32,430 nucleotides of DNA, taken from an uncultured Ruthenibacterium sp. Its GTDB lineage: Bacteria; Bacillota; Clostridia; Oscillospirales; Ruminococcaceae. The notes beneath the pieces were generated by a model that saw only the letters and a program-made list of their open reading frames with translations, did no database searches and was not told where the DNA came from. The stretch is taken from contig CALXIP010000120.1 of the NCBI GenBank assembly GCA_944388395.1, positions 1 to 32,430 on the forward strand, read 5' to 3'. Each line of letters opens with the position of its first letter. The first letter of the stretch is position 1. Made by a program: the position numbers and the translations under genes. Shown here in pieces: positions 16,132 through 24,259 of this stretch.

Positions 16132-18069
16132 TTACTCTGCCTCGGTCTCTTCAGCTTCTTCAGCCGCGTCATCCGCCAGCAGCGCCTTCATGGAAAGGCT
16201 GATGCGCTTTTTGTCATAATCTACGTCGATCAGTTTCACGCGAACTTCCTGACCCACGCTGAGCACATCGGGAACTTTCTCCACGCGCTCGCGAGAAATC
16301 TCGCTGATGTGTACCAGTCCATCCACACCGGGCAGGATGCGTACAAACGCACCAAACTTGGTGATGGAAACAACCGGAGCCGTGAACTCGCTGCCAATGG
16401 GATACTCGGCTTTGAATTTCTCCCAAGGATTGTCCTCAGCCTTCTTGTAGCCCAGAGAAACCTTCTTGTTCTCCGTATCCAGATCTTTCACATAAACCTC
16501 GATGGTGTCGCCCACATTCACAACCTCAGAAGGATGTTTGATGCGGTTCCAGGACAGCTCGCTGATATGTACCAGCCCGTCCACACCACCGATGTCAACA
16601 AACGCGCCGTAATTGGTCAGGCTCTTGACAACGCCGGTATATTTCTTGCCGATCTCGACGTCGCTCCAGAACGCCTCGCGCTTCTTGTCGGCCTCTTCCG
16701 CCAGCACTTCGCGGATGGAACCCACAATGTGACGACCTTCGCACTGTTTGATTTTCAGTTTCACATTCTGTTTCACCAGCGCGGTGTAATCCTCGCTGTG
16801 ACGCAACGTGGCCTGAGAACGGGGAATGAACACGCGGACATTTTTCACCAGCGCAACCAAACCGCCGGAGTTTGCCTCGGTGACATAACCGTCCATGATC
16901 TCGCCGCTTTCCACAGCAGCAGCCACTTCTTCTTTGCCCTTGTTCTCATCAAAACGCTTTTTGGACAGGTAGACGATGCCTTCCTGGTCGTTCACTTTCG
17001 TCACAATGAGGTCGAGCTCGTCACCTTTCTTGACCAGATCTTCCGCCTTGGCAGAAGGGTCATTAGTGAGTTCCTCAAGCTTGACGAAACCAGTCTGCTT
17101 CGTGCCGATGTCAACCTGGATCTCGCTGGGAGCCACAGCGGTGACAATGCCCTTGACGACCTTTCCGTTGTAAATCGGCTTCAAGGAAGCGTCGATCATC
17201 TCCTCAAAGCTCAGTTCCTCTTCACGAATTTCCTCGCTCATACTGCTCAGTACCTCCTCAATAATAGACGACGGTGTAGACGCACCCGCGGTCACACCGA
17301 CTTTCTGCACTCCATCAAACCAACCTTTTTGCAGTTCGGCTGCGGTCTCAATGGAAACCGCTTTTGTGTAGTGCCCTGCCACTGTGACCAGCTTTTGGGT
17401 ATTGGAAGAATGCCGACCGCCAATGATGATCATCAGATCGCACTGTCTGGCCAAACACTCTGCCTCGTGCTGCCTCGCCCATGTAGCATTACATATTGTA
17501 TCAAATATCTCGAGATTTGTATAGACTTTTTTGAGAAACTCTACACATTCCCGCCATTTTTTTGCTTCAAAAGTGGTTTGCGCAACCACAAATCCTCCAT
17601 TTTTGGAAATTTCTGGCAAATTCAAGCGTTCCAGTTCTTCCAAATTTGAAAAAACAAAAACCGGTCCGGTGGTATGCCCCACGATTCCAACAACTTCCGG
17701 ATGCGTACTGTCACCCGCCACCAAAAGCGGTTTTCCCTCTTCTCCGGCACGCTGTGCCAGACGATGAATTTTTGCCACAAAGGGACAGGTCGCATCGTGC
17801 ACCACAGCTCCCTGTGCCCGCAGGCTCTCATACACAGACGCCGGAACACCATGGCTTCGGATGACAACTTCAAAACCTGCCGGCAGATCCGCCGCGTCAT
17901 CCACTGTCACCGCGCCCTTTGCCTCAAGGTCCGCCACACACTGCGGATTATGGATCAGCGGGCCAAGTGTTGCCACTTTGTGCCCCTGTTCCAAAAGATC
18001 ATAGGTCAATTTAACCGCCCGGTCTACGCCGAAGCAGAACCCGGCTGTTTTTGCTCTGATTATCTCCAT
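16132..18069 (-). CDS. ispH: IspH (HMBPP reductase) fused to ribosomal protein S1
   Basis: A bifunctional protein of 645 residues. Residues 1 to about 280 are IspH, the last enzyme of the MEP isoprenoid pathway, with the three iron-sulfur cysteines C12 (AGFCFGV), C95 (HDATCPFV) and C193 (TICNATWARQ), plus STHPEVVG and TAGASTP. Residues from about 301 to 628 hold four S1 RNA-binding repeats (about 301-371, 391-456, 474-543 and 560-628); repeats 3 and 4 have clear GAFVDIGG and DGLVHISEL motifs. The C-terminus is acidic. This fusion is known in Clostridia. ATG at 18069 with AAGGA was preferred over the GTG at 18084, which overlaps the plsC stop. Confidence 0.95.
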   Translation of the reverse strand: MEIIRAKTAGFCFGVDRAVKLTYDLLEQGHKVATLGPLIHNPQCVADLEAKGAVTVDDAADLPAGFEVVIRSHGVPASVYESLRAQGAVVHDATCPFVAKIHRLAQRAGEEGKPLLVAGDSTHPEVVGIVGHTTGPVFVFSNLEELERLNLPEISKNGGFVVAQTTFEAKKWRECVEFLKKVYTNLEIFDTICNATWARQHEAECLARQCDLMIIIGGRHSSNTQKLVTVAGHYTKAVSIETAAELQKGWFDGVQKVGVTAGASTPSSIIEEVLSSMSEEIREEELSFEEMIDASLKPIYNGKVVKGIVTAVAPSEIQVDIGTKQTGFVKLEELTNDPSAKAEDLVKKGDELDLIVTKVNDQEGIVYLSKKRFDENKGKEEVAAAVESGEIMDGYVTEANSGGLVALVKNVRVFIPRSQATLRHSEDYTALVKQNVKLKIKQCEGRHIVGSIREVLAEEADKKREAFWSDVEIGKKYTGVVKSLTNYGAFVDIGGVDGLVHISELSWNRIKHPSEVVNVGDTIEVYVKDLDTENKKVSLGYKKAEDNPWEKFKAEYPIGSEFTAPVVSITKFGAFVRILPGVDGLVHISEISRERVEKVPDVLSVGQEVRVKLIDVDYDKKRISLSMKALLADDAAEEAEETEAE

Positions 18070-18080
18070 AACGATTTCCT

Positions 18081-18698
18081 TCACAAATATTGCTGATTTT
18101 CAGCAAGCAGCTGTTCCAGCGCCTCTGTCAAAAGCTGTTTGCACTCACGCAGACGTGCAGCGCTGCGCGGCTGTCCCAATGTCAGCTTTTCAGCGGGAAT
18201 CGGCTTTCCAAAAACAACTGTGCAGTGGCCAAACAGTTTCATTTTACCGCCTTTGTAAATAACGCGGCAGGGAATCATATCCACGCCCGCCTGTGCCGCC
18301 ACAACAAACGCCCCGGATTTCAGTTTCCCCAGATTTCCGTCTTTGGAACGGGTTCCCTCGGGAAAAATCAGCAATCCCTGTCCTTTGCGGACGCACTCAA
18401 TTGCCTGGTCCACCACAGCGGTGTCTCCCTTTCCCCTGTGGACCGGAACAACGCCCACGTGGCGGAAAAACCAGCTGAAAAAGGGATTGATCTGAAACAG
18501 CTCTTCTTTTCCCATCACCAGCATACGCCGACCCCAGAAACGGGCGAGCACGACAAATACCGGATCCAGCGCAGACACGTGATTGGGCGCCAACACAAAA
18601 CCCCGGTCATGAATCAGATTCTCCCGCCCGATCACTTTGATACGAAAAGCCAGGTGCCAGACCACCCAGGCCAGCGGCACAATGATACAGTAAAGCAT
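18081..18698 (-). CDS. plsC: 1-acyl-sn-glycerol-3-phosphate acyltransferase (PlsC)
   Basis: PlsC transfers an acyl chain to lysophosphatidic acid to form phosphatidic acid at the inner face of the membrane. The 205-residue protein has an N-terminal hydrophobic segment, the catalytic motif NHVSALD (H40-x4-D45), the FPEGTRS motif (112-118) that binds the glycerol phosphate, and a conserved IPCRVIYKG. It sits between cmk (13 nt) and ispH, the usual clostridial order. Confidence 0.93.
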   Translation of the reverse strand: MLYCIIVPLAWVVWHLAFRIKVIGRENLIHDRGFVLAPNHVSALDPVFVVLARFWGRRMLVMGKEELFQINPFFSWFFRHVGVVPVHRGKGDTAVVDQAIECVRKGQGLLIFPEGTRSKDGNLGKLKSGAFVVAAQAGVDMIPCRVIYKGGKMKLFGHCTVVFGKPIPAEKLTLGQPRSAARLRECKQLLTEALEQLLAENQQYL

Positions 18699-18711
18699 AA
18701 TCCTTCTCTCC

Positions 18712-19374
18712 TTACAGACGCTCCTGAATCACCTGTTTGAGGCGTTCAAAAGACTCCTCAAAGCTGCAGCCGGTCGTATCCACCAGCACTGCATCCGGAG
18801 CGGGTTTTAAGGGAGCCAGCGCGCGGTTGGAATCCTGATCGTCACGCCGCCGCACGTCTTCCAGCACGGTCTCATAGCTGACGGTCTCTCCCCGTGCCTG
18901 CAGTTCTTCATAACGACGCCGTGCCCGTTCTTCAGGAGAAGCCGTCAGAAAAATTTTGATTTGTGCATGCGGCAGGATCACCGTTCCGATGTCGCGCCCA
19001 TCCATCAGCACATTGTTTTTTTCCGCCAGGCTGCGCTGCGTGTCCAGCAAAAAGGCGCGCACCGCAGGAATGGCAGATACATCAGAGGCAGCCATGGAAA
19101 TTTGCTCTGTCCGGATCTGGCCGGACACATCCTCACCGTTCAAAAACACATGCTGGGTTCCGTCCTGGTATGCCAGGCGAATCTCCGTACGGGGCAAAAG
19201 CGCGGCTACTCCATCCGCATCTTTCGGGTTTACTCCATTTTTCACAGCACAGAGTCCTACTGTGCGGTACATGGCTCCTGTATCCACATAAATATAACCG
19301 AACCAAGCCGCCAGCCGGCGTGCCAGTGTGGATTTTCCCGCACCGGACGGTCCATCAATTGCAATTGCGATCAT
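18712..19374 (-). CDS. cmk: Cytidylate kinase
   Basis: Cmk phosphorylates CMP and dCMP using ATP. The start was placed at the ATG at 19374, giving MIAIAIDGPSGAGKS with the P-loop at 8-15; the upstream extension lies in baiN and was rejected. Other family segments are YVDTGAMYRTVG, DGRDIGTVILPHA and RRDDQDSNR. The length of 220 residues is normal. The start codon overlaps the baiN stop (ATGA), so translation is coupled. Confidence 0.96.
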   Translation of the reverse strand: MIAIAIDGPSGAGKSTLARRLAAWFGYIYVDTGAMYRTVGLCAVKNGVNPKDADGVAALLPRTEIRLAYQDGTQHVFLNGEDVSGQIRTEQISMAASDVSAIPAVRAFLLDTQRSLAEKNNVLMDGRDIGTVILPHAQIKIFLTASPEERARRRYEELQARGETVSYETVLEDVRRRDDQDSNRALAPLKPAPDAVLVDTTGCSFEESFERLKQVIQERL

Positions 19375-20603
19375 TCTCTTCTCTCCTCCATATGCATGGC
19401 AGCGGCATATGCCGTGGCAAATGCGATGCCTAAATTGTAACCGCCCGTGTAGGCGTCCACGTCCAATACCTCGCCTGCAAACGCAAGGCCCGGACAGCAT
19501 TTACTCTGCATGGTTTTGGGGTCCACTTCCCGGACCTGCACGCCGCCGCTGGTGATTACCGCATGCTGCAAATCCCCCTTTTCTTTCAGGGCAATGGGGA
19601 ATGCCTTCAAAAGTTCACACAGGGCACGCCGTTCTGCACGGGTGATCTGATTCACCTTCTTATCCGGCTCCACTCCCCATTTTTCAAGCATAACAGGGCG
19701 CATGCTGGCCGGAAGCAGTTTATCCAAACAGCTTTTTGCCTCTTTCCCGGCAAACTGCAAAAAATCTGAATCAATGCGTTTTTCCAGCTTCTCGAAACTG
19801 AGTGCCGGTTTCAAATCCACCGAAATGCGATAGGAATATTTCTTCATATCACGAATGTGCGCACTGGCGCTGAGGACCAGCGGACCGGACACGCCAAAAT
19901 GAGTGAACAGCATCTCGCCCATTTCCCGGAACAGAACCTTTTTGCCCTCATACAACGTCAGCTCCACATTGCGAAGCGGCAGTCCCATCATCCGTTTGCA
20001 TACATTGCCGTCTTCCACCAGAGAAACCAGGCTCGGCTCCGGTGGAACGACTGTGTGCCCCGCCTGCCTTGCCAACCGATAACCGTCGCCCGTAGAGCCT
20101 GTGACCGGATAGGAAACGCCGCCTGTGGCCACCACGACCCAGTCGGCGCGAAGCTTCTGCCCATTCACCAGTTCCACGCCTTTGCATACACCGTCCTCCA
20201 GCAACAAGGACTTGGCGCCCGTGAAAAGAATGGTTGCGCCTTCCGCCCAACGCAAAAGAGCATCCAAAATATCCTGCGCGCGGTCGCTTTGCGGAAACAC
20301 CCGGCGGCCCCGCTCCACTTTCAGCGGAACAGCCAGCTGCTGCTCAAAAAGCTGCATGACAAATGAGGGCGGACATGCGCTCAGCGCGGAATAAAGAAAC
20401 CGCGGATTGCGGCGCACATGCTTCAAAAATTCGTCCGGCTCGCACGCGTTGGTCAGGTTGCAGCGTCCTTTGCCGGTGACCAGAATTTTTCTTCCCGGTC
20501 GGGGCATATGTTCCAGAACCGTGACCTGATGTCCTGCGCGCACAGCTGCTCCGGCGCAAAACAGGCCGGCAGCGCCGGCCCCTATGATTAAAACAGTTGC
20601 CAA
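19371..20603 (-). CDS. BaiN/HI0933-family NAD(P)/FAD-dependent oxidoreductase (TTG start)
   Basis: A flavoprotein of 410 residues in the HI0933 (YhiN) family. The dinucleotide-binding GAGAAG lies at 8-13. The family-specific LVTGKGRCNLTN is at about 41-52, and there are VVATGGVSYPVTGSTGDGY and a C-terminal GEVLDVDAYTGGYNLGIAFA. Homologues include BaiN of bile-acid 7-dehydroxylation, but the family is broad and the location beside cmk is ordinary in Clostridia, so no bile-acid role is claimed. TTG at 20603 has AGGAGG 6 nt upstream, overlapping the stop of the previous gene; no ATG fits. Confidence 0.9.
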   Translation of the reverse strand: MATVLIIGAGAAGLFCAGAAVRAGHQVTVLEHMPRPGRKILVTGKGRCNLTNACEPDEFLKHVRRNPRFLYSALSACPPSFVMQLFEQQLAVPLKVERGRRVFPQSDRAQDILDALLRWAEGATILFTGAKSLLLEDGVCKGVELVNGQKLRADWVVVATGGVSYPVTGSTGDGYRLARQAGHTVVPPEPSLVSLVEDGNVCKRMMGLPLRNVELTLYEGKKVLFREMGEMLFTHFGVSGPLVLSASAHIRDMKKYSYRISVDLKPALSFEKLEKRIDSDFLQFAGKEAKSCLDKLLPASMRPVMLEKWGVEPDKKVNQITRAERRALCELLKAFPIALKEKGDLQHAVITSGGVQVREVDPKTMQSKCCPGLAFAGEVLDVDAYTGGYNLGIAFATAYAAAMHMEERRE

Positions 20604-20612
20604 AATTTCCTC

Positions 20613-21689
20613 CTAGAGATCAAACAGATTTTCCGGATAAAAGCGATACATTGCCTGGTCGGAACAATGCAGCCCATCGTAAAAATCCAGTGCGCTCAGG
20701 CCGCACTTGGACGGATCAAAAGAACCGAACAGACGCACACCGCAGGTTTCCGCAATCTGCTGCACCACCGGCTCCACCATCAGAATCTTCGTATAAAGTT
20801 CCGTCTGTGTCATATAGGTATAATATTCCGGATGGAACGGCGGCAGCATCAGCGCGACCTGCACACCGTCTTCCTGCATGGAAGTGATAAAAGCGATCAG
20901 CTGATTCTCCAGATTGGCGGACACGGTCGTAAAGTTTTTCGCAAATTCCGGCGTTGCAATGATGTAGTTCACCGCCCGGTCATGCGTCTGGTCTTCCTGT
21001 ACGTTCCGCAGTTCCTGATTGTAACAATATGTTCCATCCGCCCGGCGCATATCCGTGTCTGTATAAAACGAATCCGTCGCCACAGGGTCCCGGTCATTCT
21101 GAAGGCCTTTTTTCAAATAGTCCAAACTGGATTGAAAATACGGCAACGAAACAGCCTGACTCCACTTCTGCGTCAGCTTTTTCAAAGAAAACTGCGCCGC
21201 TTCCGTCTGTACCGGCATCAACCCGTTTTCCTTGCAAAACGCCTCGTAACCATCGGTCATTGCCCGCGGCTCCTGCGTTTCCTCGCACAAAAACCAGCAA
21301 TCGACCACCAAAATCACCCGTTCGGGTGTAAATCCATTCTCCCGAAACAAACGGTAAGCTGAAATACAGTCGCGCAAATCCGCGCCTGTCATTCCTGCGC
21401 AGAATGTATTTTCGTCCCCTGTCAGTTCCTTTGTGATCTGCATGGAATGGCTGGATCCAAGAACCAGCGTACCAATGGGTTCTTTTCGGAGCGATACATA
21501 TTCTTCCATAAACAACCGGTCATCCATATTACGCAGATTGGAGGCATTTTCTCCGCCGGCCAAAATCTCCGCCACCGTGCGCTCATAGCCGGTGCGAAGC
21601 ACATTGGCCGGATCTGCATAAAAATTGACACCCACAATCAGAATTACAAACGGAAGAAAGCACAGCACCCCTTTTAAAAAACGTTTCAT
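20613..21689 (-). CDS. Secreted SGNH-like partner protein of the MBOAT acyltransferase
   Basis: The 358-residue protein has one N-terminal membrane or signal segment (about 5-24) and is probably outside the cell. The GSSHS motif (78-82) fits the nucleophile block of SGNH/DltD/AlgJ-type proteins. A C-terminal DFYDGLH (D338, H341) fits the Asp-x-x-His block. Such proteins pair with MBOAT proteins to transfer acyl groups to glycans or teichoic acids. It lies 12 nt after the MBOAT gene, which supports this. The acceptor is unknown. It ends in the ribosome binding site of baiN. Confidence 0.8.
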   Translation of the reverse strand: MKRFLKGVLCFLPFVILIVGVNFYADPANVLRTGYERTVAEILAGGENASNLRNMDDRLFMEEYVSLRKEPIGTLVLGSSHSMQITKELTGDENTFCAGMTGADLRDCISAYRLFRENGFTPERVILVVDCWFLCEETQEPRAMTDGYEAFCKENGLMPVQTEAAQFSLKKLTQKWSQAVSLPYFQSSLDYLKKGLQNDRDPVATDSFYTDTDMRRADGTYCYNQELRNVQEDQTHDRAVNYIIATPEFAKNFTTVSANLENQLIAFITSMQEDGVQVALMLPPFHPEYYTYMTQTELYTKILMVEPVVQQIAETCGVRLFGSFDPSKCGLSALDFYDGLHCSDQAMYRFYPENLFDL

Positions 21690-21701
21690 GCCATCCCTCC
21701 G

Positions 21702-23174
21702 TTAGAACTGAAAGTAAATAAAGGATGATGTGCCCAGTTTGCCCCAGAAAGCCAGCGCCAGCAAAAGCAAATAGTAAATCGCCATCTTTTGTGCAAACGG
21801 CCGCCGGCAGATCCAGGCGCCCATGCTGCATCCTTCTTTTTCTGCGCGCCACTCTCCCCATTCCACCCTGAGGACACCAATCAGCACAGGAACCCCCGTT
21901 GCATAACCTACGCCCATGTTCCGCAGCCCGTTCAGGACCGCCATCGGATGAAACAAATCCGTCCATCCGGTTGCAAGGCGGCTGTAAAACCACAGCGCCT
22001 GCGTCAGGTTTTCTGCACGGAAAAACACAATGCAGCTTGTGAACAGCAGGTAGACGATTCCGATTTGGCAGAGCGCTTTCAGCCATGCCCAGCGATAAAG
22101 CGGATTGCGGCGCGCCAGCACCGCCCGCCGGTTCCCGCTTGCTCTTCCCAAGACCATATAAACCCCATTCAAGAGGCCCCAGATTGCAAAGTTCAAGCCG
22201 CTGCCGTGCCAGATGCCGCTCACCAGAAAAATCAGCAGAATGTTCAGGTATGTGCGAATCGTTCCCTTTCGGCTTCCGCCCAATGGGAAATAAAGATACT
22301 GACGGAACCAGCTGGTCAAACTGATATGCCAGCGCCGCCACAAATCGCTGAAACTGCGGGCAGCAAACGGCCGGCGGAAGTTCTCGATCACATCAAACCC
22401 AAACAGGCGCGCCATGCCGATCGCGATGTCGGAATAACCGGAAAAGTCGCAATACAGCTGGTAAGAATAAAACAGCGCTGCCAGCAACAGATACGGCCCT
22501 GTGTGAACTGTGACATCCAAAAACACTCGGTTCACGACAACTGCCAGTGTATCCGCGACCACAAATTTTTTGAAAAAGCCCCACAGAATGCGCGATGCGC
22601 CCTGGCAAAAGACATCGTACTGAAAAGGTGCCGGTCTGTCAAACTGCGGCAGAAGCCCTGTGCTGCGCTCCACCGGGCCGGAAGACACCAGCGGAAAAAA
22701 GCTTGCGAACAGCGCCAGCTTCACAAAGTTTCGCTCCGGCTCCCGTTTTCTCTGATAAACATCAATCAAATATCCGGACAGAACAAACGTATAAAAGCTG
22801 ATGCCCAAAGGAACCGCGAGGCCGTAATCCGGCGGGATATAAGCGGAACCCAAATTGGACGCAGCAATGGCCAGCTGGCGACCGAACCAGTCATAATACT
22901 TAAAAAAGCAGAGATTCCCTAAAAGCATAACCAGCCCTAAAACCAGCATTGTGGTCTGAACTGCTTTTGTTTTGGCACGGCCGATCACATCCGCGACAAC
23001 ATAGGAAATGGCGGAAACAACCACAAGCAACACAAAGTAAGCGGTTCCCGCACACGAATAGAAAAACCAGCTTGCCAAAAGCAAAAACAGATTTTTCCAC
23101 CGTTTGGGTACAGCATAATAGAGAAACAAGCAAACGATCAGAAACACAAAAAAGCGCGCTGATTGAAAGCTCAT
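21702..23174 (-). CDS. MBOAT-family membrane O-acyltransferase (AlgI/DltB-like)
   Basis: A polytopic membrane protein of 490 residues. The start at the ATG at 23174 (MSFQSARFFVF) was chosen; the frame upstream lies in the promoter region. MBOAT hallmarks are CDFSGYSDIAIG (242-253), RRWHISLTSWFRQYLYFPLG (280-299) and SGIWHGSGLNF with the invariant H323. AlgI/DltB-type members carry acyl groups across the membrane to an extracytoplasmic partner, here most likely the SGNH-like protein encoded next. It lies after the sugar unit but has its own promoter and leads into the baiN-cmk-plsC-ispH genes. Confidence 0.92.
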   Translation of the reverse strand: MSFQSARFFVFLIVCLFLYYAVPKRWKNLFLLLASWFFYSCAGTAYFVLLVVVSAISYVVADVIGRAKTKAVQTTMLVLGLVMLLGNLCFFKYYDWFGRQLAIAASNLGSAYIPPDYGLAVPLGISFYTFVLSGYLIDVYQRKREPERNFVKLALFASFFPLVSSGPVERSTGLLPQFDRPAPFQYDVFCQGASRILWGFFKKFVVADTLAVVVNRVFLDVTVHTGPYLLLAALFYSYQLYCDFSGYSDIAIGMARLFGFDVIENFRRPFAARSFSDLWRRWHISLTSWFRQYLYFPLGGSRKGTIRTYLNILLIFLVSGIWHGSGLNFAIWGLLNGVYMVLGRASGNRRAVLARRNPLYRWAWLKALCQIGIVYLLFTSCIVFFRAENLTQALWFYSRLATGWTDLFHPMAVLNGLRNMGVGYATGVPVLIGVLRVEWGEWRAEKEGCSMGAWICRRPFAQKMAIYYLLLLALAFWGKLGTSSFIYFQF

Positions 23175-23239
23175 TGCCTTCCCCCTTCCCCAGACACGGA
23201 CCCCTTCACTTCCCCGGTCTGGCCGCACATAATAAAAAT

Positions 23240-23268
23240 ATTATACCGAAAAAGAAGAATTTGTGCAA
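23240..23268 (-). promoter_or_regulatory. Promoter of the MBOAT unit
   Basis: Minus-strand TTGCAC (23268-23263) lies 17 bp from a perfect TATAAT (23245-23240). It lies about 66 bp upstream of the MBOAT start. A 9-bp inverted repeat, ACCGAAAAA (23245-23253) with TTTTTCGGT (23278-23286), flanks the -35 and could be an operator or a weak terminator of the upstream unit. Confidence 0.75.
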
Positions 23269-23300
23269 CAAGTCCTGTTTTTCGGTCGAAACGCATCAAA

Positions 23301-24257
23301 TCAAGCGTCGCTCTGTTCTTTTTGAATCTTTTCGATTCCCTCTACCAAATAGCGCTGATGCTTAAAGACCAGATCCACCAACAGCGTCAGATAGCGCAGC
23401 ACAACCGCCAGAATGAGGAACACACCGAAAAAGCCCAGCGTCAGCACCAGCATGGTGGTCGTCCAGCCCTCGATGGGTTTTCCGCCGCCAAGATAAATCA
23501 CCAGCGTATAGACAAACTCCAAAAGCGTCGCCAGCAGCATCAACCCCGCGATTCCACAGGAAAGTCGATACCCCGCATTGGTATACAGCACCAGAGAATC
23601 CGCCGCAAGCGAAAAGCGCAGGGCTTCGTTGACGTCCCGCGTGTGGGGAATTCTTTCATCCCGCATGGAATACGCTTTCAAACCGCACGCCGCATAGGCT
23701 GCCTTTCGATAAGCCGGAGTGGGTGAAACTGCACGCACCCGATTGACCGCGCGCCGGCTCAGCACCCGGAACACATCGGTCTGGATCGGATAACGCGAAC
23801 CGGAACTGGCATTGAACACACGGTAAAACAAACTGCTTGAAAAGCTGCGGTTTTTGACCGGTCCCACCGTGACGATATCATATCCTGTCAGCGCCTTTTG
23901 GTAAGCCTGAAAAATCAGTTCCGGTTCATAGTCGATCTCCAGAGAATCGAATTCAAAGACAAAATCCCCTACGGAAATATCCACGCCCGCGTTCATGCCC
24001 AGCTCCATTCCCTGCCAGACACTCATGGTCACAATCGTCACCGGAACATTCTGGGAAGCGCGGCTCACAAAGGCGCGCACCTGTTCCACACTGTCATCCC
24101 GGCAGCAATCATCCACCAGAATCACTTCATAGTGATCGAAATGGCGTTGCATCACACCGGTCACTTTCTCCAGAAACTTCTGCACAAAAGCACTGCTGTC
24201 ATGCAAATAGCCGACCACCGAAACAAAATTGGATTCTTTTCTCTGCGTATTCTCCAT
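23301..24257 (-). CDS. Membrane-anchored family 2 glycosyltransferase with altered metal motif
   Basis: This 318-residue protein has a GT-A domain (about 10-225) followed by two C-terminal transmembrane helices (about 230-256 and 267-297), like GtrB/DPM-type polyprenyl-phosphate sugar transferases. EVILVDDCCRDDS (44-56) matches the first nucleotide-binding block. The second block, usually D-x-D-x-Q, reads FEFDSLEID (101-109), so the metal motif is altered. It could be a diverged active enzyme or a non-canonical transferase. It is last in the sugar unit, 2 nt after the FAD enzyme gene. Confidence 0.82.
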   Translation of the reverse strand: MENTQRKESNFVSVVGYLHDSSAFVQKFLEKVTGVMQRHFDHYEVILVDDCCRDDSVEQVRAFVSRASQNVPVTIVTMSVWQGMELGMNAGVDISVGDFVFEFDSLEIDYEPELIFQAYQKALTGYDIVTVGPVKNRSFSSSLFYRVFNASSGSRYPIQTDVFRVLSRRAVNRVRAVSPTPAYRKAAYAACGLKAYSMRDERIPHTRDVNEALRFSLAADSLVLYTNAGYRLSCGIAGLMLLATLLEFVYTLVIYLGGGKPIEGWTTTMLVLTLGFFGVFLILAVVLRYLTLLVDLVFKHQRYLVEGIEKIQKEQSDA

Positions 24258-24259
24258 GT

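Noticed and set aside
16042..17649. 535-codon plus-strand frame opposite ispH-rpsA
   Set aside because: It runs antisense to well-conserved S1 and IspH motifs and through their terminator; it has no recognisable domain.
19375..19500. 42-codon upstream extension of cmk
   Set aside because: It lies inside baiN and places the P-loop far from the N-terminus, unlike all cytidylate kinases.
19371..20603. Bile-acid conversion role for the BaiN-like protein
   Set aside because: The HI0933/BaiN family is very widespread, and no other bai-type gene lies nearby.
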